DNA of 64,000 nt from Pseudomonas fluorescens (GTDB taxonomy: Bacteria > Pseudomonadota > Gammaproteobacteria > Pseudomonadales > Pseudomonadaceae): the NCBI RefSeq assembly GCF_902497995.1, contig NZ_CABVII010000006.1, forward strand, positions 124,001 through 188,000, read 5' to 3'. Shown piece after piece: positions 17,097-26,229 of the stretch (position 1 is the stretch's first letter; every line of letters starts with the position of its first letter). The notes beneath the pieces are model-generated. The model was not told the DNA's origin. It saw only the letters and a program-made list of their open reading frames with translations, and did no database searches. Both the position numbers and the translations under genes were made by a program.

Positions 17097-17111
17097 GAAA
17101 GGTAGAAGTCT

Positions 17112-18782
17112 GTGAAACAGAACTCCCTGAATGGATGGTTCAAGAGCGGCGCCCCTGGCGTCTGGATGAGCGGTGGCGCGGTGTCCATCGCGGTCATCAT
17201 GACCATTGGCCTGCTCGCGGTGATTGCCGTGCGCGGTCTGGGTCACTTCTGGCCGGCGGACCTGATCCACGCCAGCTACGACGTACCGGGCCAGGCCAAT
17301 CACCTGGTCATCGGCGAAGTGGTACAGAAAGAAGAAGTGCCGCGCGAGCGCTTGAAAAGTGCCGGCCTGCCGGTGCCCGATCAAGGCCCGGAGTTCATGA
17401 CCCGGGAGCTGATCAAGGTCGGCAACCGTGACCTGAATGGCAGCGACTTCACCTGGATCGTCGGCGAATGGTTGACGAACCAGAAGACGCCGCCGGAGCT
17501 GATGGCAATCGAGCGTCGCGAGTGGGGCAACTTCTACGGCTACCTGGTCAACGTCAAGCAGGACGGCAAGGTCATCGCCGAAGGCGAAGCCGCGTGGCCT
17601 GAGTTGCAGACCCGTGTCGCTCGCGTCAACCAGCTCGCGGCACAACTCAAGACCCTGGAGAAGTCCGATATCGGCGCGATCAACGCCGGCCTCGAACGTA
17701 TCCGCCTGCACAGTCGCAAACTGGAACTGGCCGGCCAGCTCGACGCCACCGCACAAGCGGACATGGAGTCCGAGCGCGCCGAGCTGAACGCGCGTTATCA
17801 GGACATCGAAGCGCGTCTTGCCGACCTGCACGCCCAGTTCAACCGCGACAGCCTGACGGCTCGCGATGCCAACGGCAAAGAGCTCGAAATCGGCATCGGC
17901 AAAGTGGTGCGCGCCTATCAACCGAATGCCATGGGTACCTTCACCAAGATCGGCTTCTATTTCAGCAAGGTCTGGGAATTCCTCAGCGACGACCCGCGTG
18001 AAGCGAACACCGAAGGCGGGATCTTCCCGGCGATTTTCGGCACTGTGATGATGACCCTGATCATGGCGATGATCGTGACGCCGTTTGGCGTACTGGCGGC
18101 GGTTTACTTGCGTGAATATGCCAAGCAGAACGCCTTGACCCGGATTATCCGCATCGCGGTGAACAACCTGGCGGGTGTTCCGGCCATCGTTTACGGCGTG
18201 TTCGGTCTGGGCTTCTTCGTCTATGTGCTGGGCGGCTCGGTCGACCGGTTGTTCTTCCCTGAAGCATTGCCGGCGCCGACCTTCGGTACGCCGGGTCTGC
18301 TCTGGGCGTCCCTGACCCTGGCGCTGCTGGCGGTGCCCGTGGTGATCGTGGCCACCGAAGAAGGCCTGGCGCGGATTCCCCGCACCGTGCGTGAAGGCTC
18401 GTTGGCCCTGGGCGCGACCAAGGCTGAAACCTTGTGGAAGATCGTGCTGCCGATGGCCAGCCCGGCGATGATGACCGGGATGATCCTCGCCGTGGCGCGC
18501 GCCGCCGGTGAAGTGGCGCCGTTGATGCTGGTGGGCGTGGTGAAACTGGCACCGTCGCTGCCGCTGGACGGCAACTACCCGTACTTGCACCTTGACCAGA
18601 AGATCATGCACCTGGGCTTCCATATTTATGACGTCGGCTTCCAGAGCCCGAACGTCGAAGCCGCACGGCCGCTGGTATACGCCACGGCGCTGCTGCTGGT
18701 GCTGGTGATCGCGACATTGAACCTGTCGGCCGTCTACATCCGTAACCACCTGCGCGAGAAATACAAAGCGCTGGATAGCTGA
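17112..18782 (+). CDS. pstA: Phosphate ABC transporter permease, long form
   Basis: Second permease subunit, 556 residues against about 300 in E. coli PstA. TM1 lies at roughly residues 18-40. About 260 periplasmic residues follow, including a charged, heptad-like stretch at about 150-245 that may form a coiled coil. The permease core begins around residue 305 with GTVMMTLIMAMIVTPFGVLA. The PstB-coupling loop reads EGSLALGATKAETLWK. It starts with GTG at 17112, 15 bases after pstC, with AAGG upstream. The enlarged periplasmic part parallels that of PstC. Confidence 0.93.
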   Translation: MKQNSLNGWFKSGAPGVWMSGGAVSIAVIMTIGLLAVIAVRGLGHFWPADLIHASYDVPGQANHLVIGEVVQKEEVPRERLKSAGLPVPDQGPEFMTRELIKVGNRDLNGSDFTWIVGEWLTNQKTPPELMAIERREWGNFYGYLVNVKQDGKVIAEGEAAWPELQTRVARVNQLAAQLKTLEKSDIGAINAGLERIRLHSRKLELAGQLDATAQADMESERAELNARYQDIEARLADLHAQFNRDSLTARDANGKELEIGIGKVVRAYQPNAMGTFTKIGFYFSKVWEFLSDDPREANTEGGIFPAIFGTVMMTLIMAMIVTPFGVLAAVYLREYAKQNALTRIIRIAVNNLAGVPAIVYGVFGLGFFVYVLGGSVDRLFFPEALPAPTFGTPGLLWASLTLALLAVPVVIVATEEGLARIPRTVREGSLALGATKAETLWKIVLPMASPAMMTGMILAVARAAGEVAPLMLVGVVKLAPSLPLDGNYPYLHLDQKIMHLGFHIYDVGFQSPNVEAARPLVYATALLLVLVIATLNLSAVYIRNHLREKYKALDS

Positions 18783-18794
18783 TCACCGCCGCTC

Positions 18795-18866
18795 CCTGTA
18801 GGAGCCAGGCTTGCCGGCGAAGGCGATTTCATGGACGTCTTCGCCGGCAAGCCTGGCTCCACAGGG
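18795..18866. repeat. REP-like palindrome between pstA and pstB
   Basis: CTGTAGGAGCCAGGCTTGCC and its inverse form an imperfect palindrome within the transcribed pst operon. This unit belongs to a slightly different REP type (GCCAGGCTTGCCGGCGAAG) from those beside it. Confidence 0.85.
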
Positions 18867-18942
18867 GCGGCGATACCGCAGGCCCATTTTTTGTGAGGCC
18901 TGCGGCCAACCGAACCGAATTTGTCAGCACAGGGAGCCTCCC

Positions 18943-19776
18943 ATGCAGCACGAAGCACATACCCACGGCATCAACATGTCTGCCCTGGGCCGCGACAAGC
19001 AGAGCCTGAACCTCGAGCAGGAAACCGTAGCCATCGAAGTGCCGGGCCTGAGCCTGTTCTACGGCGATAAACAAGCTTTGTACGACGTCAGCATGAACAT
19101 TCCGAAACAGCGCGTGACCGCCTTCATCGGCCCGTCCGGCTGCGGCAAATCCACGCTGCTGCGCACCTTCAACCGCATGAACGACCTGGTCGACGGCTGC
19201 CGCGTCGAAGGCGCCATCAACCTGTACGGCAACAACATCTACCGTAAAGGCGAAGACGTGGCCGAGTTGCGTCGTCGCGTCGGCATGGTGTTCCAGAAGC
19301 CGAACCCGTTCCCGAAGACCATCTACGAAAACGTGGTGTACGGCCTGCGCATCCAGGGCATCAACAAGAAGCGCATTCTTGACGAAGCCGTCGAGTGGGC
19401 GTTGAAAGGCGCGGCGTTGTGGGACGAAGTCAAAGACCGCCTGCACGAATCGGCACTGGGCCTGTCCGGTGGTCAGCAGCAACGTCTGGTGATCGCGCGC
19501 ACCATCGCCGTGGAGCCGGAAGTGCTGCTGCTCGACGAACCGTGCTCGGCACTCGACCCGATATCCACGTTGAAAGTCGAAGAGCTGATCTACGAACTGA
19601 AATCGAAGTTCACCATTGTCATCGTGACCCACAACATGCAACAGGCCGCGCGGGTTTCCGACTACACGGCGTTCATGTACATGGGCAAACTGGTGGAATT
19701 CGGCGACACCGACACGCTGTTCACCAATCCGGCGAAGAAGCAGACCGAAGACTACATTACCGGTCGATATGGCTAG
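18943..19776 (+). CDS. pstB: Phosphate ABC transporter ATP-binding protein
   Basis: ATPase subunit of the Pst importer. 277 residues with Walker [10 protein letters not shown] (63-71), ABC signature LSGGQQQRL, Walker [14 protein letters not shown] and the switch His in VTHNM. The ATG at 18943 follows AGGGAG; about 30 residues precede the ATPase core, slightly longer than E. coli PstB. The 160-base gap from pstA holds a REP palindrome, and 128 bases with another repeat separate it from phoU. Confidence 0.96.
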   Translation: MQHEAHTHGINMSALGRDKQSLNLEQETVAIEVPGLSLFYGDKQALYDVSMNIPKQRVTAFIGPSGCGKSTLLRTFNRMNDLVDGCRVEGAINLYGNNIYRKGEDVAELRRRVGMVFQKPNPFPKTIYENVVYGLRIQGINKKRILDEAVEWALKGAALWDEVKDRLHESALGLSGGQQQRLVIARTIAVEPEVLLLDEPCSALDPISTLKVEELIYELKSKFTIVIVTHNMQQAARVSDYTAFMYMGKLVEFGDTDTLFTNPAKKQTEDYITGRYG

Positions 19777-19782
19777 TTGAGG

Positions 19783-19874
19783 CAGCTATAAGCAGCAAGC
19801 TTCAAGCGGCAAGTCAGAAGCTATGCGGTTTCGAGTTCACCACAACACAGCTTGCAGCTTGTAGCTTGCAGCTC
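19783..19874. repeat. Inverted AGCT/AAGC-rich repeat between pstB and phoU
   Basis: AGCTATAAGCAGCAAGCTTC at the left is roughly complementary to GCTTGCAGCTTGTAGCTTGC at the right, around a 45-base centre. This repeat is a different type from the GGGAGC REP units of the window. It lies inside the pst-phoU operon. Confidence 0.7.
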
Positions 19875-19904
19875 TTGGTTAAACGCTTTTGCGGAGCGAA
19901 CACA

Positions 19905-20666
19905 ATGATTTCTAAGGAAGGCCTCACACACCACATCTCTGCGCAGTTCAACGCCGAGCTCGAGGAAGTGCGCAGCCACCTCCTGGCCATGGGCGGGCTG
20001 GTGGAAAAGCAGGTCAATGACGCGGTCACCGCGCTGATCGAGGCCGACTCCGGTCTGGCCCAGCAAGTTCGCGAGATCGACGACCAGATCAACCAGATGG
20101 AACGCAACATCGACGAAGAGTGCCTGCGCATTCTGGCCCGTCGTCAGCCGGCGGCGTCGGATTTGCGCCTGATCATCAGCATCTCCAAGTCGGTGATCGA
20201 CCTCGAACGCATCGGTGACGAAGCGACCAAGATCGCCCGTCGCGCCATTCAATTGTGTGAAGAGGGCGAAGCGCCGCGCGGTTACGTCGAGGTGCGCCAC
20301 ATCGGCGACCAGGTGCGCAACATGGTTCGCGACGCACTGGACGCCTTTGCCCGTTTCGACGCCGACCTGGCGTTGTCGGTGGCGCAGTACGACAAGATCA
20401 TCGACCGCGAATACAAGACCGCCCTGCGTGAACTGGCCACCTACATGATGGAAGACCCGCGCTCTATCTCGCGGGTCTTGAGCATTATCTGGGTGCTGCG
20501 CTCGCTGGAGCGGATCGGCGACCACGCGCGCAACATCTCGGAGCTGGTGATTTACCTGGTGCGCGGCACGGACGTGCGTCACCTGGGCCTCAAGCGCATG
20601 AAAGAAGAAGTTGAAGGTACCAGTGGCGAAACCGCTAATGTTCCGGGCAAAGCTGACGATAAGTAA
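19905..20666 (+). CDS. phoU: Phosphate signalling regulator PhoU
   Basis: Cytoplasmic negative regulator that links the Pst transporter to the PhoR kinase and restrains phosphate uptake. 253 residues made of two three-helix PhoU repeats; ERIGDEATKIARRA near residue 101 and ERIGDHARNISELV near residue 203 are the two metal-binding motifs, one in each repeat. The ATG at 19905 follows GGAG. A strong terminator ends the operon. Confidence 0.95.
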   Translation: MISKEGLTHHISAQFNAELEEVRSHLLAMGGLVEKQVNDAVTALIEADSGLAQQVREIDDQINQMERNIDEECLRILARRQPAASDLRLIISISKSVIDLERIGDEATKIARRAIQLCEEGEAPRGYVEVRHIGDQVRNMVRDALDAFARFDADLALSVAQYDKIIDREYKTALRELATYMMEDPRSISRVLSIIWVLRSLERIGDHARNISELVIYLVRGTDVRHLGLKRMKEEVEGTSGETANVPGKADDK

Positions 20667-20680
20667 GATGACCCGAGAAA

Positions 20681-20710
20681 AGCGCCCGGCCCTTTGGCCG
20701 GGCGTTTTTG
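20681..20710 (+). terminator. Rho-independent terminator of the pst-phoU operon
   Basis: Stem CGCCCGGCC with GGCCGGGCG, loop CTTT, followed by TTTTTGTTT, 15 bases after the phoU stop. Confidence 0.92.
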
Positions 20711-20778
20711 TTTGCGGTTTACCTATTTGAAAGCCGCGCCCCACGAACGAAAAGTCCCGGCGTGACTGAAATGCGCTC

Positions 20779-20822
20779 CCTGTAGGAGCGAGGCTTGTCG
20801 GATCGCCGCACCGCAGCGAAGG
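20779..20822. repeat. Single diverged REP unit
   Basis: TGTAGGAGCGAGGCTTGTCGG followed by CGCCGCACCGCAGCG; no inverted partner is seen nearby. It lies in the gap before the M23 peptidase gene. Confidence 0.5.
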
Positions 20823-20941
20823 GGCCCTCAAATTCACCGCACATCTGTGCAACACCCCCATTTTGAAACATCTGCCCACTGCCGGGGTCCATTGCAACTG
20901 CTAGGCTCATCCCCCAGTTCTTACTCGACAGATTCTTGCCC

Positions 20942-21838
20942 ATGCTCGCGCGCCTGCTGTTTTGCTGTGGTCTTTTCCTGGCCTCCACCTCGGCTGTGGC
21001 CATGACGATCTACAAGTCCAAAGACGCCAATGGCGTGGTCTCCTACAGCGACCGCCCCACGAAGGGCGCCCAGGTGTTCGTTTTTCGTGATCGCATGGTC
21101 GAGCACCTCGAGCGTCAGGTGTACCTCGATATCAAGAAGCAGAAGGGCATGGACAGCGTTTACGTGCGCAATGACCTGTATGCCCCGGTCGAAATCGAAT
21201 TGAGTTTCGCCGGGTTGAACAACGTCAGCGGCGCACCGAGCCGGCCGATCCGACGGGTGATGCCGGCGCGCAGCAACATTCGTCTGGCGCTGCTCACGGC
21301 CACCCGGGCGGGAAAGCCTCTCGTGTATGCCCCAAGGTTCCAGTATTCCCTGGGCGACCCCTCGGGAGCCGCCATGGCCTATCGTTATCCGTTGCCCTGG
21401 CGTGGCGGGCCGTTTCGCTTGAGTCAGGGGGCCAATGGTCAATACAGTCACTTCGGTGCCAAGAGCCGTTACGCCATGGACATCGCCATGCCTGAAGGCA
21501 CGCCGATCATTGCGGCCCGGGGCGGGGTGGTGGTGAAAACCGAGAACAGGCAGACCGGGCGCGGCACCGATCCATCGGGCAACTTCGTGCGGGTGCTGCA
21601 CGATGACGGGACCATGGGCGTGTACCTGCACCTCAAGCAAGGATCGGTGAGCGTTCGCGAGGGGCAACGCGTCGGGGTGGGGAGCGCGTTGGCGCTATCG
21701 GGCAATACCGGCAACAGCAGCGGGCCGCATTTGCATTTTGTGGTGCAACGCAATACCGGGATGGGGCTGGTGTCGATTCCGTACCAGTTCAATCAGCCGG
21801 TGGGGGCGTTGCCCAACTTTGCGTTGGGCAAGCAGTGA
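20942..21838 (+). CDS. Exported DUF4124-M23 peptidase
   Basis: 298-residue exported protein. The signal peptide (MLARLLFCCGLFLASTSAVA) is followed by a short DUF4124-like domain (IYKSKDANGVVSYSDRP, residues 23-39) and a C-terminal LytM/M23 domain. The zinc motifs are YAMDIAMPEGTPI near residue 178 (Asp ligand) and SSGPHLHFVV near residue 260 (HLH). The usual HxxxD spacing is not clear; the nearest upstream His is in YSHFG. It probably acts on peptidoglycan crosslinks, or is a regulator without activity if a ligand is missing. The start at 20942 has only a weak ribosome site. Confidence 0.85.
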   Translation: MLARLLFCCGLFLASTSAVAMTIYKSKDANGVVSYSDRPTKGAQVFVFRDRMVEHLERQVYLDIKKQKGMDSVYVRNDLYAPVEIELSFAGLNNVSGAPSRPIRRVMPARSNIRLALLTATRAGKPLVYAPRFQYSLGDPSGAAMAYRYPLPWRGGPFRLSQGANGQYSHFGAKSRYAMDIAMPEGTPIIAARGGVVVKTENRQTGRGTDPSGNFVRVLHDDGTMGVYLHLKQGSVSVREGQRVGVGSALALSGNTGNSSGPHLHFVVQRNTGMGLVSIPYQFNQPVGALPNFALGKQ

Positions 21839-21852
21839 GGTGTTGCCTGTTC

Positions 21853-21947
21853 TGACGCCTTCGCGGGCAAGCCTCGCTCCTACAGGGTTTTGTATCATTC
21901 ATGATGATCACCTAAAACCTGTAGGAGCGAGGCTTGCCCGCGAATGG
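21853..21947. repeat. REP pair
   Basis: CGCGGGCAAGCCTCGCTCCT and its inverse around a short centre. It lies between the convergent M23 peptidase and CBS/CorC genes. Confidence 0.88.
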
Positions 21948-21972
21948 CGCGACGCGGATCCGGATCAGCGTA

Positions 21973-23313
21973 TCAATCCAGCATCAACACCTTGGCCAAC
22001 ACAATCTTCGGCCCTTTCATCTTCTTGATGATGATCCGCAAACCTTCGACTTCCAGCACTTCTTCCTCTTCCGGTACCCGTTTCAGGGTTTCGTAGACCA
22101 ACCCGGCAAGGGTTTCAGCTTCGATGTGGTCCAGGTCAATGCCCAGCAGGCGCTCGACCTTGAACAGCGGCGTATCGCCCCGCACCAGCAGCTTGCCCGG
22201 CTGGTACGCGAGGATCCCGCGTTCCGCCTTGCGATGTTCGTCCTGAATATCGCCCACCAGCACTTCCAGCACGTCTTCCATGGTCAGGTAGCCGATGATG
22301 TTGCCATCCGCTTCTTCGACCACGGCGAAGTGCGAGCCCCCCTTGCGGAACTGCTCCAGCAACTGCGACAACGGCATGTGGCGCGACACGCGCTCCAGTG
22401 GCCGAGTGAGTTCGGCGAGGTTGAACGATTCGGGAATGTGGTCCAGGGCCGCCAGTTCCAGCAGCAGATCCTTGATGTGCAGCAGGCCGACGAACTCCTG
22501 GCGCTCGCTGTCGTACACCGGATAACGGCTGAACTTGTGGCGACGGAACATCGCCAGGATTTCCTTGAGCGGTGCGTTGAACTCCAGTGTCACCAGGTCT
22601 TCCCGGGAGTTGGCCCAGTCGACCACTTCCAGCTCGCCCATTTCCACCGCCGACGCCAAGACGCGCATACCTTGGTCGCTCGGGTCCTGGCCACGGCTGG
22701 AGTGCAGGATCAGCTTGAGTTCTTCTCGGCTGTAATGGTGCTCATGATGCGGGCCGGGCTCACCCTGGCCGGCGATCCGCAGGATCGTGTTGGCGCTGGC
22801 GTTGAGCAGGTAAATCGCCGGGTACATGGACCAGTAGAACAGGTACAGCGGCACCGCGGTCCACAGCGACAGCAGCTCGGGTTTACGGATAGCCCAGGAT
22901 TTCGGAGCCAGTTCGCCGACCACGATGTGCAGGTACGAAATGATAAAGAACGCCGTGAAGAACGATACGCCCTTGACCACTTCGGCGGACTCTACGCCCA
23001 CGGCGCCCAGTACCGGCTCGAGAATGTGTGCGAACGCGGGTTCACCGACCCAGCCAAGGCCCAGGGAGGCGAGGGTGATACCCAGCTGGCAAGCCGAGAG
23101 GTAGGCATCGAGCTGACTGTGTACGGTGCGCAGAATGTGTCCGCGCCAGCCGTTCTTTTCAGCGATGGCCTCGACCCGGGTCGAGCGCAATTTGACCATG
23201 GCGAATTCCGCCGCAACGAAAAAGCCGTTGAGCAAAACCAGGATCAGAGCAAAAAGAATCATGCCGAAATCGGCGAAGAGTGTCGCGAGGGTCAAGCCAG
23301 GGGAAGGGTCCAT
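21973..23313 (-). CDS. CNNM/CorC-type membrane protein with CBS pair
   Basis: 446-residue inner-membrane protein of the HlyC/CorC (TlyC, CNNM) family. The N-terminal DUF21 region has about four hydrophobic segments (FFVAAEFAMVKLR near residue 32 is diagnostic). A CBS-domain pair follows at about residues 215-340 and a CorC/HlyC ligand-binding domain lies at about 355-440. The family is linked to Mg2+/Co2+ export or resistance; the older 'haemolysin' label is not supported for this protein. It is downstream of phoR on the same strand but more than 120 bases away. Confidence 0.88.
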   Translation of the reverse strand: MDPSPGLTLATLFADFGMILFALILVLLNGFFVAAEFAMVKLRSTRVEAIAEKNGWRGHILRTVHSQLDAYLSACQLGITLASLGLGWVGEPAFAHILEPVLGAVGVESAEVVKGVSFFTAFFIISYLHIVVGELAPKSWAIRKPELLSLWTAVPLYLFYWSMYPAIYLLNASANTILRIAGQGEPGPHHEHHYSREELKLILHSSRGQDPSDQGMRVLASAVEMGELEVVDWANSREDLVTLEFNAPLKEILAMFRRHKFSRYPVYDSERQEFVGLLHIKDLLLELAALDHIPESFNLAELTRPLERVSRHMPLSQLLEQFRKGGSHFAVVEEADGNIIGYLTMEDVLEVLVGDIQDEHRKAERGILAYQPGKLLVRGDTPLFKVERLLGIDLDHIEAETLAGLVYETLKRVPEEEEVLEVEGLRIIIKKMKGPKIVLAKVLMLD

Positions 23314-23436
23314 GATGGAGTTTTGCGGGTTCCGTGTATTCGAAAAGGGGATGGATGCGGTGCCTGAAGGGCAGGCACAAGTCAGCCAATGTAGCGGCTG
23401 ACCGGATGATTGACTAGTGGCGCGTGCTGGCCGGTA

Positions 23437-24768
23437 TCAGTCGGCGGCGCTGATGCCCCGGGATTTGCTGACCTGGGCTGGCGCAAAATGGCAGGTAAAG
23501 GTGCTGCCATGGCCCGGCACACTGCTGATTTCCATCCGCGCACGGTGGCGCAGCAGCACGTGTTTGACGATTGCCAGGCCGAGCCCGGTGCCGCCAGTGT
23601 TGGAGTTGCGGCTGGAATCGACGCGGTAGAAACGTTCGGTCAGGCGTGGCAGGTGCTTGCTGTCGATGCCGATCCCGGAATCCTGCACGCTCAGGTGTGC
23701 GCCTTGCTCATCGCCCCACCAGCGAATGCGGATATTGCCTTCGGCCGGGGTGTATTTCACCGCGTTGAACACCAGATTGGAAAACGCGCTGCGCAATTCG
23801 GCTTCGCTGCCCTTGAGCAGAATGGTCGGGTCGGCTTCCAGTGTAATCCCTTGGTTTTTCTGGCCCGACAGCTGTTGAGCATCACTCTTGATCGATTGCA
23901 GCAAACCGTCGATGACCACCGGCTGGTTATCCGACGGGTAATCGGTGGCTTCCAGTTTGGCCAGCAGCAGCAAGTCGTTGAGCAAGGTCTGCATGCGCCC
24001 GCCTTGCTGCTGCATTTGCTGCAAGGCGCGGGACCAGCGCGGGTTCACTTCCTCGACATTGTCGAGCAGGGTTTCCAGGTAACCGCAGATCACCGTCAGC
24101 GGCGTGCGCAGCTCGTGGGAGACGTTGGCGATGAAGTCTTTGCGCATCTGCTCCAACTGATGGATGCGTGTTACATCACGCACCAGCATCAGGTGTTCAT
24201 TGTTGCCGTAGCGGGTGATGTACAACTGAATGCGCAGGCGATCATTGATCGGCGACGGGATTTCCAATGGCTCGGCGTAGCTGTCCTGCTCGAAGTATTC
24301 CTTGAAGCGCGGATGGCGCACCAGGTTGGTCACCGGCTGGCCGCTGTCCTGGGGCGTCTTGAGACCGAGCAGGGTTTCGGCGGCGCGGTTCCACCATTCG
24401 AGGTTGCCGTCGCTGTCGAGCATGATCACCGCGTCTTTCAATGCCGCGGTGGACTCCTGGACCCGATCGATCACCGCTTGCAGGCGCCCGCGAACCCGTT
24501 GGTCGCGGCGTTGCAGGTGGTAGATGCTGTCGAACACTTCACCCCACAGGCCATAGCCGTCGGGCGGTGCTTCGTCGGGTTTGTGCAGGCGCAGCCATTC
24601 GTGCAAGCGAAGCAGCTGCTTGAGGGTCCAGGCCAGGTACAGGCCCAGGCCCGCGGCGAGGCTCCAGCCGTAGTAGCCGGATATCAGGCCGATCACCAGG
24701 CAGGCGGTGACCAGCAGCAGCATGTGGCGGATAAGGGTGCCATGCCAGTTTTGGTTCACTTGAAGCAC
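23437..24768 (-). CDS. phoR: Phosphate regulon sensor histidine kinase
   Basis: Inner-membrane kinase/phosphatase of PhoB that reports phosphate limitation through PstSCAB-PhoU. The 443 residues contain two membrane segments near residues 14-50, a PAS domain at about 95-200, the H-box FIANVSHELRTP with His218, an N-box FSNLVFNAVKYTP, and a G-box DSGIGID with GGTGLGLAIVKH. It starts at GTG 24768; a second GTG lies three codons on. phoB is 36 bases upstream on the same strand, forming the phoBR operon. Confidence 0.95.
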   Translation of the reverse strand: MLQVNQNWHGTLIRHMLLLVTACLVIGLISGYYGWSLAAGLGLYLAWTLKQLLRLHEWLRLHKPDEAPPDGYGLWGEVFDSIYHLQRRDQRVRGRLQAVIDRVQESTAALKDAVIMLDSDGNLEWWNRAAETLLGLKTPQDSGQPVTNLVRHPRFKEYFEQDSYAEPLEIPSPINDRLRIQLYITRYGNNEHLMLVRDVTRIHQLEQMRKDFIANVSHELRTPLTVICGYLETLLDNVEEVNPRWSRALQQMQQQGGRMQTLLNDLLLLAKLEATDYPSDNQPVVIDGLLQSIKSDAQQLSGQKNQGITLEADPTILLKGSEAELRSAFSNLVFNAVKYTPAEGNIRIRWWGDEQGAHLSVQDSGIGIDSKHLPRLTERFYRVDSSRNSNTGGTGLGLAIVKHVLLRHRARMEISSVPGHGSTFTCHFAPAQVSKSRGISAAD

Positions 24769-24804
24769 GTCCTTGTCAGCTTGTGAGGCGGGAAAAGTCC
24801 AGGA

Positions 24805-25494
24805 TCAGGCTTTGGTAGAAAACCGGTAGCCGGTGCCGCGCACGGTTTGTACCAGGTTTTCATAGGCATCACCGAGGGCTTTGCGCAGGCGGCGGATATG
24901 CACGTCGACGGTGCGCTCTTCGACATAGACGTTGCCGCCCCAGACCTGGTCCAGCAACTGACCACGGGTGTAGGCGCGTTCCTGGTGAGTCATGAAAAAC
25001 TGCAGCAGGCGGTATTCGGTCGGGCCCATCTCGGCGGGTTTGCCGTCGATGGTCACGCGGTGGCTGATCGGGTCCAGCAGCAGGCCGCCGATTTCGATCG
25101 GCCCTTCACCGTCGGTAGGTCCGGCACGGCGCAGCACGGCCTTGAGGCGCGCCACCAGCTCGCGTGGAGAAAAGGGTTTGGTGATGTAGTCGTCGGCGCC
25201 GACTTCCAGGCCCTGGATCTTGTTGTCCTCTTCGCCCTTGGCGGTGAGCATGATGATCGGGATGTCCCCGGTCAGCTCATCGCGCTTGAGGCGTCGGGCC
25301 AGCTCGATACCGGACGTGCCCGGCAGCATCCAGTCCAGCAGAATCAGATCCGGCTTGCGGTCGACGATGATGGCATGGGCCTGCTGCGAGTTCTCCGCCT
25401 CCATGCAGTCGTAGCCGGCCATTTCCAACGCAACGGCGATCATTTCGCGAATGGGTGCTTCGTCGTCGACGATCAGAATGCTCCTGCCAACCAT
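24805..25494 (-). CDS. phoB: Phosphate regulon response regulator
   Basis: OmpR-family activator of the phosphate-starvation regulon. 229 residues: receiver domain with phosphoacceptor D54 ([10 protein letters not shown]) and the conserved Lys in ITKPFSP, then a winged-helix DNA-binding domain whose recognition helix reads [15 protein letters not shown]. The ATG at 25494 is preceded by AGAGGA. A PHO box with an ordered -10 lies upstream, so it should be autoregulated. Confidence 0.96.
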   Translation of the reverse strand: MVGRSILIVDDEAPIREMIAVALEMAGYDCMEAENSQQAHAIIVDRKPDLILLDWMLPGTSGIELARRLKRDELTGDIPIIMLTAKGEEDNKIQGLEVGADDYITKPFSPRELVARLKAVLRRAGPTDGEGPIEIGGLLLDPISHRVTIDGKPAEMGPTEYRLLQFFMTHQERAYTRGQLLDQVWGGNVYVEERTVDVHIRRLRKALGDAYENLVQTVRGTGYRFSTKA

Positions 25495-25531
25495 GCGTTA
25501 ATCCTCTTGTCATTTAACTGTCTTGCGCCGC

Positions 25532-25565
25532 ATTAGATAACGGAATTATTGCAGTCGTGTGACAG
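25532..25565 (-). promoter_or_regulatory. PhoB-dependent promoter of phoB
   Basis: On the minus strand, CTGTCACACGACTGCAATA gives two 11-base-spaced PhoB units (TGTCACA and TGCAATA). Nine bases later is TCTAAT, a good -10 box at 25532-25537. The leader to the ATG is about 31 bases. Confidence 0.7.
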
Positions 25566-25646
25566 TATTTTAGTCGCCCGGCGATTGTCATGATCCTGAA
25601 CTAAGCTCTAAGTCCGAATCCTGACAACCACAAGAGGAAGGTTTTC

Positions 25647-26039
25647 ATGAAACAATACCCGCATTCCTTCAAAGCCCTGCTGTTGGCCGCTGCCCTGGCG
25701 TTGCCGACAATGGCCTGGGCTGCCGAGCCGGTCATGATGAAGGACGGTGTGATGGCCGACCATAAGGGCATGACCCTGTACACGTTCGACAAGGACACTG
25801 GCGGCAAGTCGGTGTGCACCGGTCAGTGCGCGGAAAACTGGCCGCCGTTCAAGGCGCAAGCGGGTGCCAAGGCCGAAGGTAAATGGACGATCGTCAAGCG
25901 TGACGATGGCACGATGCAATGGGCCTATGACGGCAAGCCGTTGTACTATTTCATGAAAGATAAAAAGCCAGGAGACAAGGAAGGCGACAAGATGAAAGAC
26001 GTCTGGCACGTCATCACCAATACCGGCCCGAAGATGTAA
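25647..26039 (+). CDS. Exported 'secreted repeat' (Lipoprotein_15-type) protein
   Basis: 130-residue exported protein with signal peptide MKQYPHSFKALLLAAALALP...AWA. The mature part has the pair of short repeats typical of PF03640 (COG4315): GMTLYTFDKDTGGKS with CTGQCAENWPPF, then GTMQWAYDGKPLYYF. There is no lipobox Cys, so it is periplasmic. Two Cys residues in CTGQC could form a disulphide or bind metal. The function of the family is unknown. The ATG at 25647 follows GAGGAAGG. It diverges from phoB, but I see no convincing PHO box facing it. Confidence 0.85.
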   Translation: MKQYPHSFKALLLAAALALPTMAWAAEPVMMKDGVMADHKGMTLYTFDKDTGGKSVCTGQCAENWPPFKAQAGAKAEGKWTIVKRDDGTMQWAYDGKPLYYFMKDKKPGDKEGDKMKDVWHVITNTGPKM

Positions 26040-26043
26040 GTCC

Positions 26044-26175
26044 CCTGTAGGAGCAAGCTTGCTCGTCAGTTAATACGCGGAACCTGTGGGAGCGGGCTTG
26101 CTCGCGAAGACGGCGGCTCAGTCAAAATTGATGTCGCCTGACACACCGCTTTCGCGAGCAAGCCCGCTCCCACAT
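26044..26175. repeat. REP cluster: three units
   Basis: A short TGTAGGAGCAAGCTTGCTCG unit is followed by a full inverted pair (GTGGGAGCGGGCTTGCTCG and its complement). It lies between the convergent PF03640-type gene and ubiA. Confidence 0.88.
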
Positions 26176-26229
26176 GAATGGCGCTTAACTGACTGGCATT
26201 AAGGTTTGCCTGCGAAAACGTCAACCGCC

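Noticed and set aside
14766..18749. Very long open frame on the minus strand across pstC-pstA
   Set aside because: High G+C third-position bias makes long antisense frames common here. The plus-strand proteins are unambiguous PstC and PstA, and the antisense protein is a His/Gln/Arg-rich shadow.
25585..25611. Possible PHO box facing the exported PF03640-like gene
   Set aside because: TGTCATGATCCTGAAC begins like a PhoB unit but the second half-site is poor and no -10 lies at the nine-base spacing seen at pstS, pstC and phoB.
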